Shown here: in pieces, positions 27,501-33,663 of the stretch
Numbering within the stretch: the stretch's first letter is position 1
How the letters are laid out: every line of letters starts with the position of its first letter
Assembly (NCBI GenBank): GCA_007693915.1
Contig: RECS01000134.1
Location: forward strand, 1 to 33,663
Length of the DNA stretch: 33,663 bases
Reading direction: 5' to 3'
Source: Saprospirales bacterium
GTDB lineage: Bacteria > Bacteroidota > Bacteroidia > Chitinophagales > Saprospiraceae
Notes under the pieces: model-generated
What the model was told of the DNA's origin: nothing
What the model saw: only the letters and a program-made list of their open reading frames with translations
Databases searched by the model: none
Position numbers and translations under genes: made by a program

Positions 27501-27602
27501 TTGTTGTGCTGTGTGTTGACTAATGTTAAAAACCGGTTGTGCTTCTAATAAGTGGGCGACAATCAGAAATGCTAAGATTGTAATCGTGTGTAAAATCCTC
27601 AT
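24531..27602 (-). CDS. Large T9SS cargo protein: cohesin-like domains, SprB-like repeats, type B sorting domain
   Basis: The 1023-residue secreted protein starts with a signal peptide ending near HLLEAQ. Residues ~22-165, ~178-318 and ~322-455 are three cohesin-like beta domains; each has the start pattern G-x-x-V-x-V-x-V-x-V-x-x-F and a later WDPTGLEF-type strand. From ~457 come about six Ig/SprB-like repeats with recurring elements such as VACFGGEDGVIDL, SGGTGELSYAWSNG and GTYQVTITDENGC, rich in paired cysteines. The last ~88 residues (ITPNGDGLNDN, FNRGGQQVYQE, DLNEDTYLW) form a type B sorting domain. It is probably a surface adhesin; the ligand is unknown. It forms an operon with the PorP/SprF gene. 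Confidence 0.92.
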   Translation of the reverse strand: MRILHTITILAFLIVAHLLEAQPVFNISQHTAQQGQTVTVDVTVESFTNMNTYQYAISWDLTVLEFQQVTNLNAGADITPASFQTPNDNPNLEVVTVSVSNPDFDGRTLSDGTRLFSIEFQAIGQPCSESSIDFISSIQPSVPIEVVQNDIEVTASTVFNSGRVEIDGTDCNGGGTGDLELFATREFAGPGDMVCVGVGVRGFNDVASVQFSQNWNPDLLSYVELRNFNLPGMNASNFETGQTSNGVLRFSYNPAGDPISVPDNTIIYEICYEVTGSIGQVANVNFSSTPVIIDVVVEIDGVAESVTPVLSNGRVTIEGEFDGLTFVGEEGVIGPLGETVCMDITVRNFEDVLAFQFLVFEWDPTGLEFESFATVDLPGNIETSLDQVDQGRIPSTVWDDPTGLGINLADNTVIASICFNVIGECEQSYPVTITGGPQGIEVFDAEFNPIPAVGVSGSIQIECECKIEATITDVACFGGEDGVIDLELSALCTPFESLVWTSDATEIPDGNINPTGLAAGTYTVVITTSLGETELTVQIGQPDEIIIENLEIVLPDPPGTASGSIALTVSGGTGELSYAWSNGAVGSTIEGLESGTYQVTITDENGCEIIDEFIVCGIPASPEVDNVTCFGFDDGSIMFIFEGDDSNIEFEWSCDEGNTGPVATGLAPGECIVTVTDTEANCSLVFEFEITEPAAALSIDDFTVIDDDEGTNSGSISVSVSGGTSPYTYNWSPGDLPNSPNLQNIGGGAYSLEVVDANGCSISQNFQVGGALELGANVIHVACRGEASGSISLNVSGGSGDYSYQWICDGGQSGTEFTISNVSAGTCRVLVTDNETGVQVEEEYVVNEPETDLEFEIMSLECNEETNRADLTLVASGGVAPYSYSVGCVQFQSTNGFFGLFDGKEVVCVRDDAGCVREIEVEIPRCIFDDCFEGRLVITPNGDGLNDNLIIKCAQNTQNILRIFNRGGQQVYQEVNYRNTWEGISDSGSDLNEDTYLWVLEIIENGRVVDQFNGTVTILRELR

Positions 27603-27639
27603 GGTTAAAATTTAATTAAATATAACATCAAAATTGGTG

Positions 27640-27647
27640 CAAAGATA
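27640..27647 (-). promoter_or_regulatory. -7 promoter element of the adhesin-PorP operon
   Basis: The minus strand reads TATCTTTG, an exact TAnnTTTG match, 37 nt before the ATG at 27602. No -33 TTG is present at standard spacing, so additional regulation is possible. Confidence 0.55.
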
Positions 27648-27911
27648 GTAAATTCTATAAGTGAATTATTTTTTTTGGCTAAAATTGTTAAGTCCAATAA
27701 TCTTAGGTTTTTAGCAAAATTGATTGGCATAAAAAATTAGGCACTTAATCTAATTTGATCTATACCAACAACAACTCTAAGAGTCTTTCTTAAAAATGAA
27801 TCAAATGCAACATCTTCACCGAAAACCAATCCTGCTTAAATTTCGTTTCAAAGCAGTCTGTATTTAATACTAAAAATGGATTATTATCTCCTCAAAAAAA
27901 TCTGCAACAAC

Positions 27912-27919
27912 TATCTTTG
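27912..27919 (+). promoter_or_regulatory. -7 promoter element abutting mfd
   Basis: TATCTTTG is an exact TAnnTTTG match, 5 nt before the GTG start at 27925. The predicted transcription start therefore falls at the start codon. Confidence 0.55.
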
Positions 27920-27924
27920 CAAAA

Positions 27925-30900
27925 GTGGAAAATCAAAACCTTAAAAAAATCATTGCAGACTATGTCGCGGCTAGTCAGCTAAAAAATATTTGCTCCCTGA
28001 TTGGAAGTGATGAGGTGAATGCAATACAAATCAATGGATTAAGTGGTGCTCTAAGTAGCTTCGCTACCATTGGTCTCTCTCAACATCTTCCTCATCTTTT
28101 CTGTATATTGCCCACAAGAGAAGAAGCGGCATACTTTTATTCCAACTTGGAGAGCCTTGCCCCGGAACTCAATAAGGGCTTCCTCCCTGATTCATTTAAA
28201 AAGCCTGGCGATTTTACACGATTAAAAAAAGAGCAACTCAAAGACCGAACAGAGGTCATCAACCGGATCAGTACAACAGATCAAAAGTTTATTCTCGTAT
28301 CTTATACTGAAGCCCTTTTTGAAAAAGTAATCTCACCGGGAAAACTTCGAGAAAAACAAATCAGGTTGATCAAAGGAGAAGAAATTGACGTCGAATTTTT
28401 GTTGGAAATACTAATTACTTATGGTTTCAATAGGGTTGATTTTGTTTCAGAACCCGGTGAATTTTCTATCAGAGGAGGCATAGTGGACCTTTTTTCATAT
28501 GGTAGCGAATGGCCATACCGGGTAGAACTATTCGGGGATGAAGTGGAAAGCATCCGACTTTTTCATCCCTTGGATCAACTCTCTATAAAACAATTAGAAC
28601 GTGTAAGTATAGTACCCAATGTCGAAAGTCAAATGGATCAATCCGACCGTGTTAGTCTCTTCAGTGTGCTGCCGCAAGACAGTCTGATAATTCTTGAGGA
28701 AGAATCAGCCATTATCGACAATATTCAGCAATTATTTGAAATCAGTCAAAAAAAACTCTCCACTATAAACACCGGAGATGAAGATGAGGCAGTAATCAAT
28801 TACCTGAGAACCCAACCTTTTGTCACCACTCGGGAGATAGCAGATGGGTTGCAGAAATTCAAAAAAATCAGATTGGGCAACTATCCGGAGCTTGAAAATG
28901 AAAAAACCATAAGTTTCAATTCCGAGCCGCAACCCAATTTCAATAAAAATTTCAAATTGCTGATTGAAGATCTGGGGCGTAGAGAAAAGGAGGGTTACCA
29001 ATGTTTTTTATTCACAGATAATCCACGACAATACAATCGGATAACTGCCATTCTTAAAGATATGGAAGTGGAGATTAAACTGCATCCGGTTATAGCCTCA
29101 ATAGACAGGGGGTTTACTGATAAAGACCTAAAAATAGCATGTTATACAGATCATGAGATTTTCCGGCGCTTTCACAAGTACAAAGTAAAAAGAGGTTTTT
29201 CTAAAGATCAGGCGATTCAGTTGCGGATGATTAAGGAAATGCAAGCCGGCGACTATGTCACACACATGGATCACGGTATTGGAAGATATTCCGGTCTCGA
29301 AAAAATAGACATCAACGGACATATACAGGAATCTGTCAGACTAATCTATAAAAACAATGACATCCTTTATGTTAGCATTCATTCCTTACACAAAATCAGC
29401 AGGTATATTGGAAAGGATGACAGTCCGCCAAAACTCAGCAAATTGGGTAGTGATGTCTGGGCTAAAACGAAGGCTAAAACAAAAAAGAAAGTCAAAGACA
29501 TAGCTTCCAAACTCATTAAATTATACGCAGTTCGAAAAGGATCAGATGGATTTGCTTTTCCCGAGGACGGCTATCTGCAAAATGAATTAGAGGCATCTTT
29601 TATTTATGAGGACACACCCGATCAGGTTACAGCAACCGAAGCAGTTAAAGTTGACATGCAAAAACCTCACCCTATGGACAGACTCATTTGTGGGGATGTT
29701 GGTTTTGGAAAAACCGAAGTAGCAATCAGGGGAGTTTTTAAGGCTGTACTTGGAGGGAAACAGGTCGCTGTGCTTGTGCCTACTACCATCCTTGCCCTTC
29801 AGCATTTCAATACCTTCAATGATCGGCTTAGTCACTTCGGTGTCAAGATTGATTATCTCAACCGCTTTAAAACCACAAAACAAAAAAAAGAGATTCTTGA
29901 AGGTTTAAAGGAAGGCAGCATAGATGTTATAATCGGTACTCATGGACTTCTAAATAAAAAAGTAATATTCAAAGATCTCGGACTACTGGTTGTAGATGAG
30001 GAACAAAAATTTGGAGTTACTGCAAAGGAAAAACTAAGGGCTATGAAGGTCAATGTGGATACCCTTACCCTGACTGCGACGCCCATTCCCAGAACACTCC
30101 AATTTTCTCTCATGGGTGCAAGGGATATGTCGATTCTCAGGACAGCTCCACCCAACCGTCAGCCCATACATACTGAAATGCGTGCATACAATCCCGATGT
30201 AATTCGCGATGCCATTTACTACGAAATAGAACGCGGAGGTCAGGTCTTTTTTGTTCACAATAGGGTAAAGAACCTACCTGATATTTTGGTGATGCTAAAA
30301 AAAATGTGTCCTGATGTAGATTTTTCCATAGCTCATGGGCAAATGGAAGCAAAAAAACTGGAAGAAACGCTAATGAATTTCATCCACGGCAAATCCGATG
30401 TTTTACTCTGTACCAATATCATCGAAACAGGACTTGACATAGCAAACGTAAATACCATTATCATCAATAATGCACATCACTTTGGACTATCAGACCTGCA
30501 TCAACTTAGAGGAAGAGTTGGAAGATCCAATACCAAAGCTTATTGCTATCTTATCACCCCTCCTTTTTCTGCCCTTACACCGGATGCCAGAAAACGACTC
30601 AAAACAGTGGAAGAATTTTCCGATCTCGGCAGTGGGATTCACATTGCGATGCGGGATCTGGACATCCGTGGCGCGGGAAGTCTGCTCGGCGCGGAGCAAA
30701 GTGGTTTTATTTCAGACATTGGGTATGATGCCTACCAAAAGATACTAGAAGAAGCTATTATTGAGCTAAAGGAAACAGAGTTCAGCGCGCTGTTTGAAGA
30801 AGAGTTGGCCGACACTAAACGTACTTATGTCCGAGAGGTAGAACTAGATATGGATATTGAAATGCTGATTCCTGATAAGTACATCTCCAACACCAAAGAG

Positions 30901-31299
30901 CGATTAAAAATCTACAAAGAGCTGGATGACCTTAGTACAGAGGATGAACTAATAGAGTTTGCTAAAAAATTGAAGGACAGATTTGGACCCCTGCCCAAAG
31001 AAGTGGATAATTTAATGGAGGCATTTCGCATCAGATGGGTATGCAAAAAACTCGGTATCGAGCGTTTGATTTTGAAAAACAAGGTAATGAAATGCTTTTT
31101 TCCATCCAACCCCCAATCTGCCTATTATAACTCTCCTCAGTTTTCTGCCATCATGCAATTTGTAGCAGAAAAAGGAAGAAATTTAGAAATGCAGCTCAAA
31201 CAATCAAGAGAAAGTTTAATTTTGATGCGTAAAAACATAAAAAACCTTGAACAGCTAAAGGGTTTAATTGATTCTTTAATGAAAGCAGCGAAAGTTTAG
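27925..31299 (+). CDS. mfd: Transcription-repair coupling factor Mfd
   Basis: Mfd removes RNA polymerase stalled at lesions and recruits UvrA. The 1124-residue protein has the UvrB-homology region at the N-terminus (PTREEAAYFYSNLE, EPGEFSIRGGIVDLFSYG), the RNA-polymerase-interacting domain near residue 443 (GDYVTHMDHGIGRYSGLEKI), and the RecG-like translocase with GDVGFGKTE (Walker A near 590), DEEQKFGV (near 691), TATPIPRTLQFSLMGARDMS and LRGRVGRS, then the C-terminal regulatory domain. The start is GTG: no in-frame ATG lies upstream, and the N-terminal sequence fits the family from here. The next gene begins 14 nt after its stop. Confidence 0.97.
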   Translation: MENQNLKKIIADYVAASQLKNICSLIGSDEVNAIQINGLSGALSSFATIGLSQHLPHLFCILPTREEAAYFYSNLESLAPELNKGFLPDSFKKPGDFTRLKKEQLKDRTEVINRISTTDQKFILVSYTEALFEKVISPGKLREKQIRLIKGEEIDVEFLLEILITYGFNRVDFVSEPGEFSIRGGIVDLFSYGSEWPYRVELFGDEVESIRLFHPLDQLSIKQLERVSIVPNVESQMDQSDRVSLFSVLPQDSLIILEEESAIIDNIQQLFEISQKKLSTINTGDEDEAVINYLRTQPFVTTREIADGLQKFKKIRLGNYPELENEKTISFNSEPQPNFNKNFKLLIEDLGRREKEGYQCFLFTDNPRQYNRITAILKDMEVEIKLHPVIASIDRGFTDKDLKIACYTDHEIFRRFHKYKVKRGFSKDQAIQLRMIKEMQAGDYVTHMDHGIGRYSGLEKIDINGHIQESVRLIYKNNDILYVSIHSLHKISRYIGKDDSPPKLSKLGSDVWAKTKAKTKKKVKDIASKLIKLYAVRKGSDGFAFPEDGYLQNELEASFIYEDTPDQVTATEAVKVDMQKPHPMDRLICGDVGFGKTEVAIRGVFKAVLGGKQVAVLVPTTILALQHFNTFNDRLSHFGVKIDYLNRFKTTKQKKEILEGLKEGSIDVIIGTHGLLNKKVIFKDLGLLVVDEEQKFGVTAKEKLRAMKVNVDTLTLTATPIPRTLQFSLMGARDMSILRTAPPNRQPIHTEMRAYNPDVIRDAIYYEIERGGQVFFVHNRVKNLPDILVMLKKMCPDVDFSIAHGQMEAKKLEETLMNFIHGKSDVLLCTNIIETGLDIANVNTIIINNAHHFGLSDLHQLRGRVGRSNTKAYCYLITPPFSALTPDARKRLKTVEEFSDLGSGIHIAMRDLDIRGAGSLLGAEQSGFISDIGYDAYQKILEEAIIELKETEFSALFEEELADTKRTYVREVELDMDIEMLIPDKYISNTKERLKIYKELDDLSTEDELIEFAKKLKDRFGPLPKEVDNLMEAFRIRWVCKKLGIERLILKNKVMKCFFPSNPQSAYYNSPQFSAIMQFVAEKGRNLEMQLKQSRESLILMRKNIKNLEQLKGLIDSLMKAAKV

Positions 31300-31313
31300 G
31301 GCCGCAGAACCTT

Positions 31314-31910
31314 ATGATTCAGAAATTTTCAGTTATGATCGAAAATACAGAGTTACCCAATGAGACAGAAATCATTAGTCCATTATTGGATTTTGAAAAC
31401 AATCAGTTATCTATAGATCAAATCCCTCGTATCGATCAGGTGAATTATGAGCAGCTCGAAAAAAATTATCTGTGGATGACATTGGTTCAAAATGCTATTT
31501 TTCTGGCAGTACTATTTGGTGTGGGGATGATTTTTTTAGTCACTGTTTTTTTGGATAACTTTTTCATAAACTTAATCAAGTTCATGGGTGGGTGGTTACT
31601 TTTTGCCATAGCACTTGTATCGCTTAGCTGGTTGGGTTTTTACAGAAAAGGCTTTGCCCTGAGAGAAAGGGACATAACCTACAAAACGGGTTTGATTTTC
31701 AAATCAGTTACTACGATCCCTTTCAATAGAGTGCAGCATTGTGAGCTAAAAAAAGGCCCTTTTGAAGAGATGTTCACTCTTTCGCGCCTGCGCGTATACA
31801 CAGCAGGGGGTATGGCTTCAGATTTAAGCATCCCCGGTTTGGAGCCTAAGATAGCCGAAAACATGAAGCAGTTCATTCTGAAAAAAACGGAGGAGGATGA
31901 AGAAGAATAG
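31314..31910 (+). CDS. Membrane PH-domain protein, YdbS-like
   Basis: The 198-residue protein has a polar N-terminus, two membrane helices (about residues 53-80 and 86-109) and a C-terminal bacterial PH-like domain (bPH2) with LRERDITYKTGLIF, TTIPFNRVQHCEL and RLRVYTAGG. These are the hallmarks of YdbS-type proteins, which occur with YdbT partners; in Bacillus the pair is linked to resistance to antimicrobial compounds, but the mechanism is not settled. An alternative ATG at 31335 would remove seven residues. The gene follows mfd by 14 nt and overlaps the next gene by 14 nt, so the two products are probably made together. Confidence 0.88.
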   Translation: MIQKFSVMIENTELPNETEIISPLLDFENNQLSIDQIPRIDQVNYEQLEKNYLWMTLVQNAIFLAVLFGVGMIFLVTVFLDNFFINLIKFMGGWLLFAIALVSLSWLGFYRKGFALRERDITYKTGLIFKSVTTIPFNRVQHCELKKGPFEEMFTLSRLRVYTAGGMASDLSIPGLEPKIAENMKQFILKKTEEDEEE

Positions 31911-33399
31911 CCAAAATCCCTTTCCGGAACCTCGCAGACAGCACATTTCCGCAATCATTATCCGAATAGTAGATTTTGTTCGAGGCTTGATCGTTCAGTT
32001 TCTGCCAGTACTTATCGTTCTACTTTTTGCCGGGGGCAGAAGTATAGAATTAGTCTTTTTGGTTTTTGCTTTAGCAACAGGAACGATCTCAATTTTTCTT
32101 TCCATACTCCATTACTTTCGCTTTGATTTTCATATCAAAAAAGATGCACTTGTTATCAACAGGGGCTTATTAAACAGAACCCATACTTCTGTACCTTTTG
32201 ACAGGATTCAGGTCATTAATTTTGAAGCCTCGGTTGTGCACAGACTACTCAATGTAGTAAAGATAGTTGTAGAAACAGCAGGCTCCAAATCCAGTGAATC
32301 TGAGATTTATGCACTTAGCAAATCAGATGCACATGCCTTGAGAGATTACCTTTTAGAAATGCGTGAAGACGCCCTTCCTGAAGGGGAAGAAATGGAAGAC
32401 ACCCAAATGGATTTGGCTGAAAAGCCACCACTTTTCTCATTAAATGTTTTGGATCTGATTAAAATAGGTCTAACCCATAACCATTTGCGCTCAGCTTCTG
32501 TCATGATAGCGGTAACCTTTGGTTACCTTTCTCAGTATTGGGTTTATCTGGAAGATCTGGATGATCTGCCTGTACTTGGAAATGCTTTAACTGCTATTGA
32601 CAATATTGTTCCCTCGCTTGTCCTTATGGTCATTTTTGCCGTCTTGATACTTGCTGTTTTACTTTCCATAGTGACCACCATCATCCGCTTTTTTGCACTA
32701 AAGGTAATCAACATCAAAGACGGCCTGAAAACATCCTCCGGATTGTTCAGTCGAAGGGAATTTTCAGCAAGAAACAACAAATTACAGATATTTCGATGGA
32801 ATACCAATCCCCTAAGAAGGTTGGTTGGTTATTATTCAGTCACAATGGCACAGGCATCAAGCGATGAAGCAATTGACAGTCAATCTATAATCATACCCGG
32901 ATGTAAAAAGTCTGACTTAGAGTTACTTCGAAATCAATTTTTTGGTGGCGTAAATTTAAAACCCAATCTATTGTTTAAACCTGACAAGCGAATGGTAGGT
33001 AGGTACTTTATCTTTTTCGCATTACTTCCGGTCGGCATCGCAATTGGTATCAACTACTTCATCTTTTCGATATGGAACTGGTGGCTTCTTCTCTTTCTTC
33101 CCTTTATTTTCCTTTTAATTTTTGTTTATTACCGAAAATTCGAAATGCGCATCAATGAAGATATCATGTTCATCAAAAGAGGTATAATTGAAGACAGCTG
33201 GAAATTAATCTACCTTTACAAAATTCAAAGTATCAGCCTCCATCAAACACCATATATGCAACAAAAGGATCTCGTCAATGTGCATATCCACACCGCTGCC
33301 GGAAGTTTATCAGTGCCATACATTAAAATTGATGAGGCATCAGCACTCCGGGATTTCATCATGTATAAGGTAGAGAGCAGCAGGAAGAGTTGGATTTAG
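31897..33399 (+). CDS. Membrane protein with three PH-like domains, YdbT-like
   Basis: The 500-residue protein repeats a module of membrane helix pair plus bPH2 domain three times. Helix pairs lie near residues 28-72, around 200-265 and around 370-405. The three PH-like domains carry the shared pattern of INRG/SSG/IKRG followed by an IxxFDRIQ-type strand (INRGLLNRTHTSVPFDRIQ; then the ISxQ-like FSRREFSARNNKLQIFRW; then IKRGIIEDSWKLIYLYKIQ). This length and architecture match YdbT. The start overlaps the end of the YdbS-like gene (ATG at 31897 within its last codons), typical of translational coupling. The substrate or partner is unknown. Confidence 0.9.
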   Translation: MKKNSQNPFPEPRRQHISAIIIRIVDFVRGLIVQFLPVLIVLLFAGGRSIELVFLVFALATGTISIFLSILHYFRFDFHIKKDALVINRGLLNRTHTSVPFDRIQVINFEASVVHRLLNVVKIVVETAGSKSSESEIYALSKSDAHALRDYLLEMREDALPEGEEMEDTQMDLAEKPPLFSLNVLDLIKIGLTHNHLRSASVMIAVTFGYLSQYWVYLEDLDDLPVLGNALTAIDNIVPSLVLMVIFAVLILAVLLSIVTTIIRFFALKVINIKDGLKTSSGLFSRREFSARNNKLQIFRWNTNPLRRLVGYYSVTMAQASSDEAIDSQSIIIPGCKKSDLELLRNQFFGGVNLKPNLLFKPDKRMVGRYFIFFALLPVGIAIGINYFIFSIWNWWLLLFLPFIFLLIFVYYRKFEMRINEDIMFIKRGIIEDSWKLIYLYKIQSISLHQTPYMQQKDLVNVHIHTAAGSLSVPYIKIDEASALRDFIMYKVESSRKSWI

Positions 33400-33494
33400 T
33401 GACTATGATATAAAGTAATCAGGAAGAATTTTAATCGAAGGCTGAGAATTAGTTAACAGTGTACAAGTGAAAAAACTAATAACACCCTTTATTT

Positions 33495-33663
33495 ATTAAC
33501 CACATAGGCACATAGGGGACATAGAAGAATGGATTTTTCTTGCTAATAGCTTGATGAATTCTCTATGTCATGCCTAGGGCTTGATAAACTCTCTATGTGT
33601 TTCATAAAATTAACCACATAGGCACATAGGGGACATAGAAGAATGGATTTTTCTTGCTAATAG
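33495..33663. repeat. 114-bp-period repeat with exact 55-bp direct copies, running off the window
   Basis: Bases 33495-33549 recur exactly at 33609-33663, a match of 55 bases that ends with the window. The 59 bases between hold two related 29-30-base units, both starting CTTGAT (33550-33579 and 33580-33608), sharing CTCTATGT. CATAG occurs in forward and reverse orientation throughout. It is non-coding in all frames as far as I can see and begins 95 bp after the YdbT-like stop codon. More copies are expected beyond the edge. Confidence 0.9.
33505..33576. other. Long imperfect hairpin within the terminal repeat
   Basis: GACATAGAAGAAT at 33518-33530 pairs with ATTCTCTATGTC at 33558-33569 with a single bulged A, and TAGGCA at 33505-33510 pairs with TGCCTA at 33571-33576, leaving an unpaired bulge between. 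A second smaller hairpin joins CTATGTG at 33593-33599 to CACATAG at 33615-33621. There is no T-run, so it is not a simple terminator. Confidence 0.65.

Larger units (their letters stand above)
27603..27924. other. Divergent intergenic region between the adhesin operon and mfd
   Basis: These 322 bases hold two outward-facing promoters, one for each flank (27640-27647 minus, 27912-27919 plus). The rest is AT-rich; I see no ORF of note, no strong hairpin and no repeat. Confidence 0.7.

Noticed and set aside
33440-33480. ATTAGTT/AACTAAT inverted repeat after the YdbT-like gene considered as a terminator.
   Set aside because: The stem is 7 bp AT-rich with a loop of about 20 bases and no T-run follows.
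33495-33663. CRISPR-like pattern: identical 55-bp copies separated by 59 bp.
   Set aside because: The repeat is too long for CRISPR, the intervening segment is itself internally repeated rather than a unique spacer, only two copies are visible and no cas gene is nearby.

Overview
The window is ordinary chromosomal DNA of a member of the Bacteroidota, probably near the Saprospiria/Chitinophagia side of the phylum (the placement below phylum is inference). The evidence is: exact copies of the Bacteroidota promoter -7 element TAnnTTTG in front of ten transcription units, two very large secreted proteins ending in a type B (gliding-motility-associated, CHU_C-like) type IX secretion sorting domain, a PorP/SprF-family outer-membrane protein beside one of them, an AddAB-type recombination nuclease pair of the Bacteroidota form, and a DUF2795-like acidic small protein. 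I see no rRNA, tRNA, phage, integrase, transposase or CRISPR array.

Layout. 1-168: an uninterrupted array of twenty-four 7-bp units (AATCNNN). 236-12086 (+): der, two dTDP-rhamnose genes (rfbC, rfbD), a T9SS cargo protein, then addA and addB, closely packed and probably largely co-transcribed. 12124-15856 (-): a small protein with two RNA-polymerase alpha-CTD-like helix-hairpin-helix regions, a sodium:solute symporter, the tRNA pseudouridine synthase TruC and a one-helix membrane protein. 15857-16273: intergenic region with a 214-bp inverted-repeat element that looks like a decayed MITE or a structured RNA. 16274-19419 (+): queA, a DUF2795-like gene, cmk and a uridine-phosphorylase-like gene. 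19490-27602 (-): a duplicated membrane protein, a GNAT-like protein, maf, trhO, a PorP/SprF protein and a 1023-residue cohesin/SprB-repeat T9SS cargo protein. 27925-33399 (+): mfd and a YdbS/YdbT-like pair of membrane PH-domain proteins. 33495-33663: a 114-bp-period repeat with hairpin potential that runs off the window.

How the genes work together. Most are housekeeping: ribosome assembly (Der), DNA double-strand break processing (AddAB), transcription-coupled repair (Mfd), tRNA modification (QueA, TruC, TrhO), nucleotide metabolism (Cmk, Maf, nucleoside phosphorylase) and cell-surface carbohydrate (RfbC/RfbD). The two T9SS cargo proteins and the PorP/SprF protein belong to surface adhesion or gliding. 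I did not find a clear new defence or mobile system. The parts least explained by known genes are the heptamer array, the terminal hairpin repeat, the inverted-repeat element at 15951-16164, the alpha-CTD-like small protein, and a set of genes whose -7 box sits so close to the start codon that their mRNAs look leaderless. The last 55 bases of the window repeat exactly an earlier stretch, which suggests the window ends where an assembly broke in a repeat.
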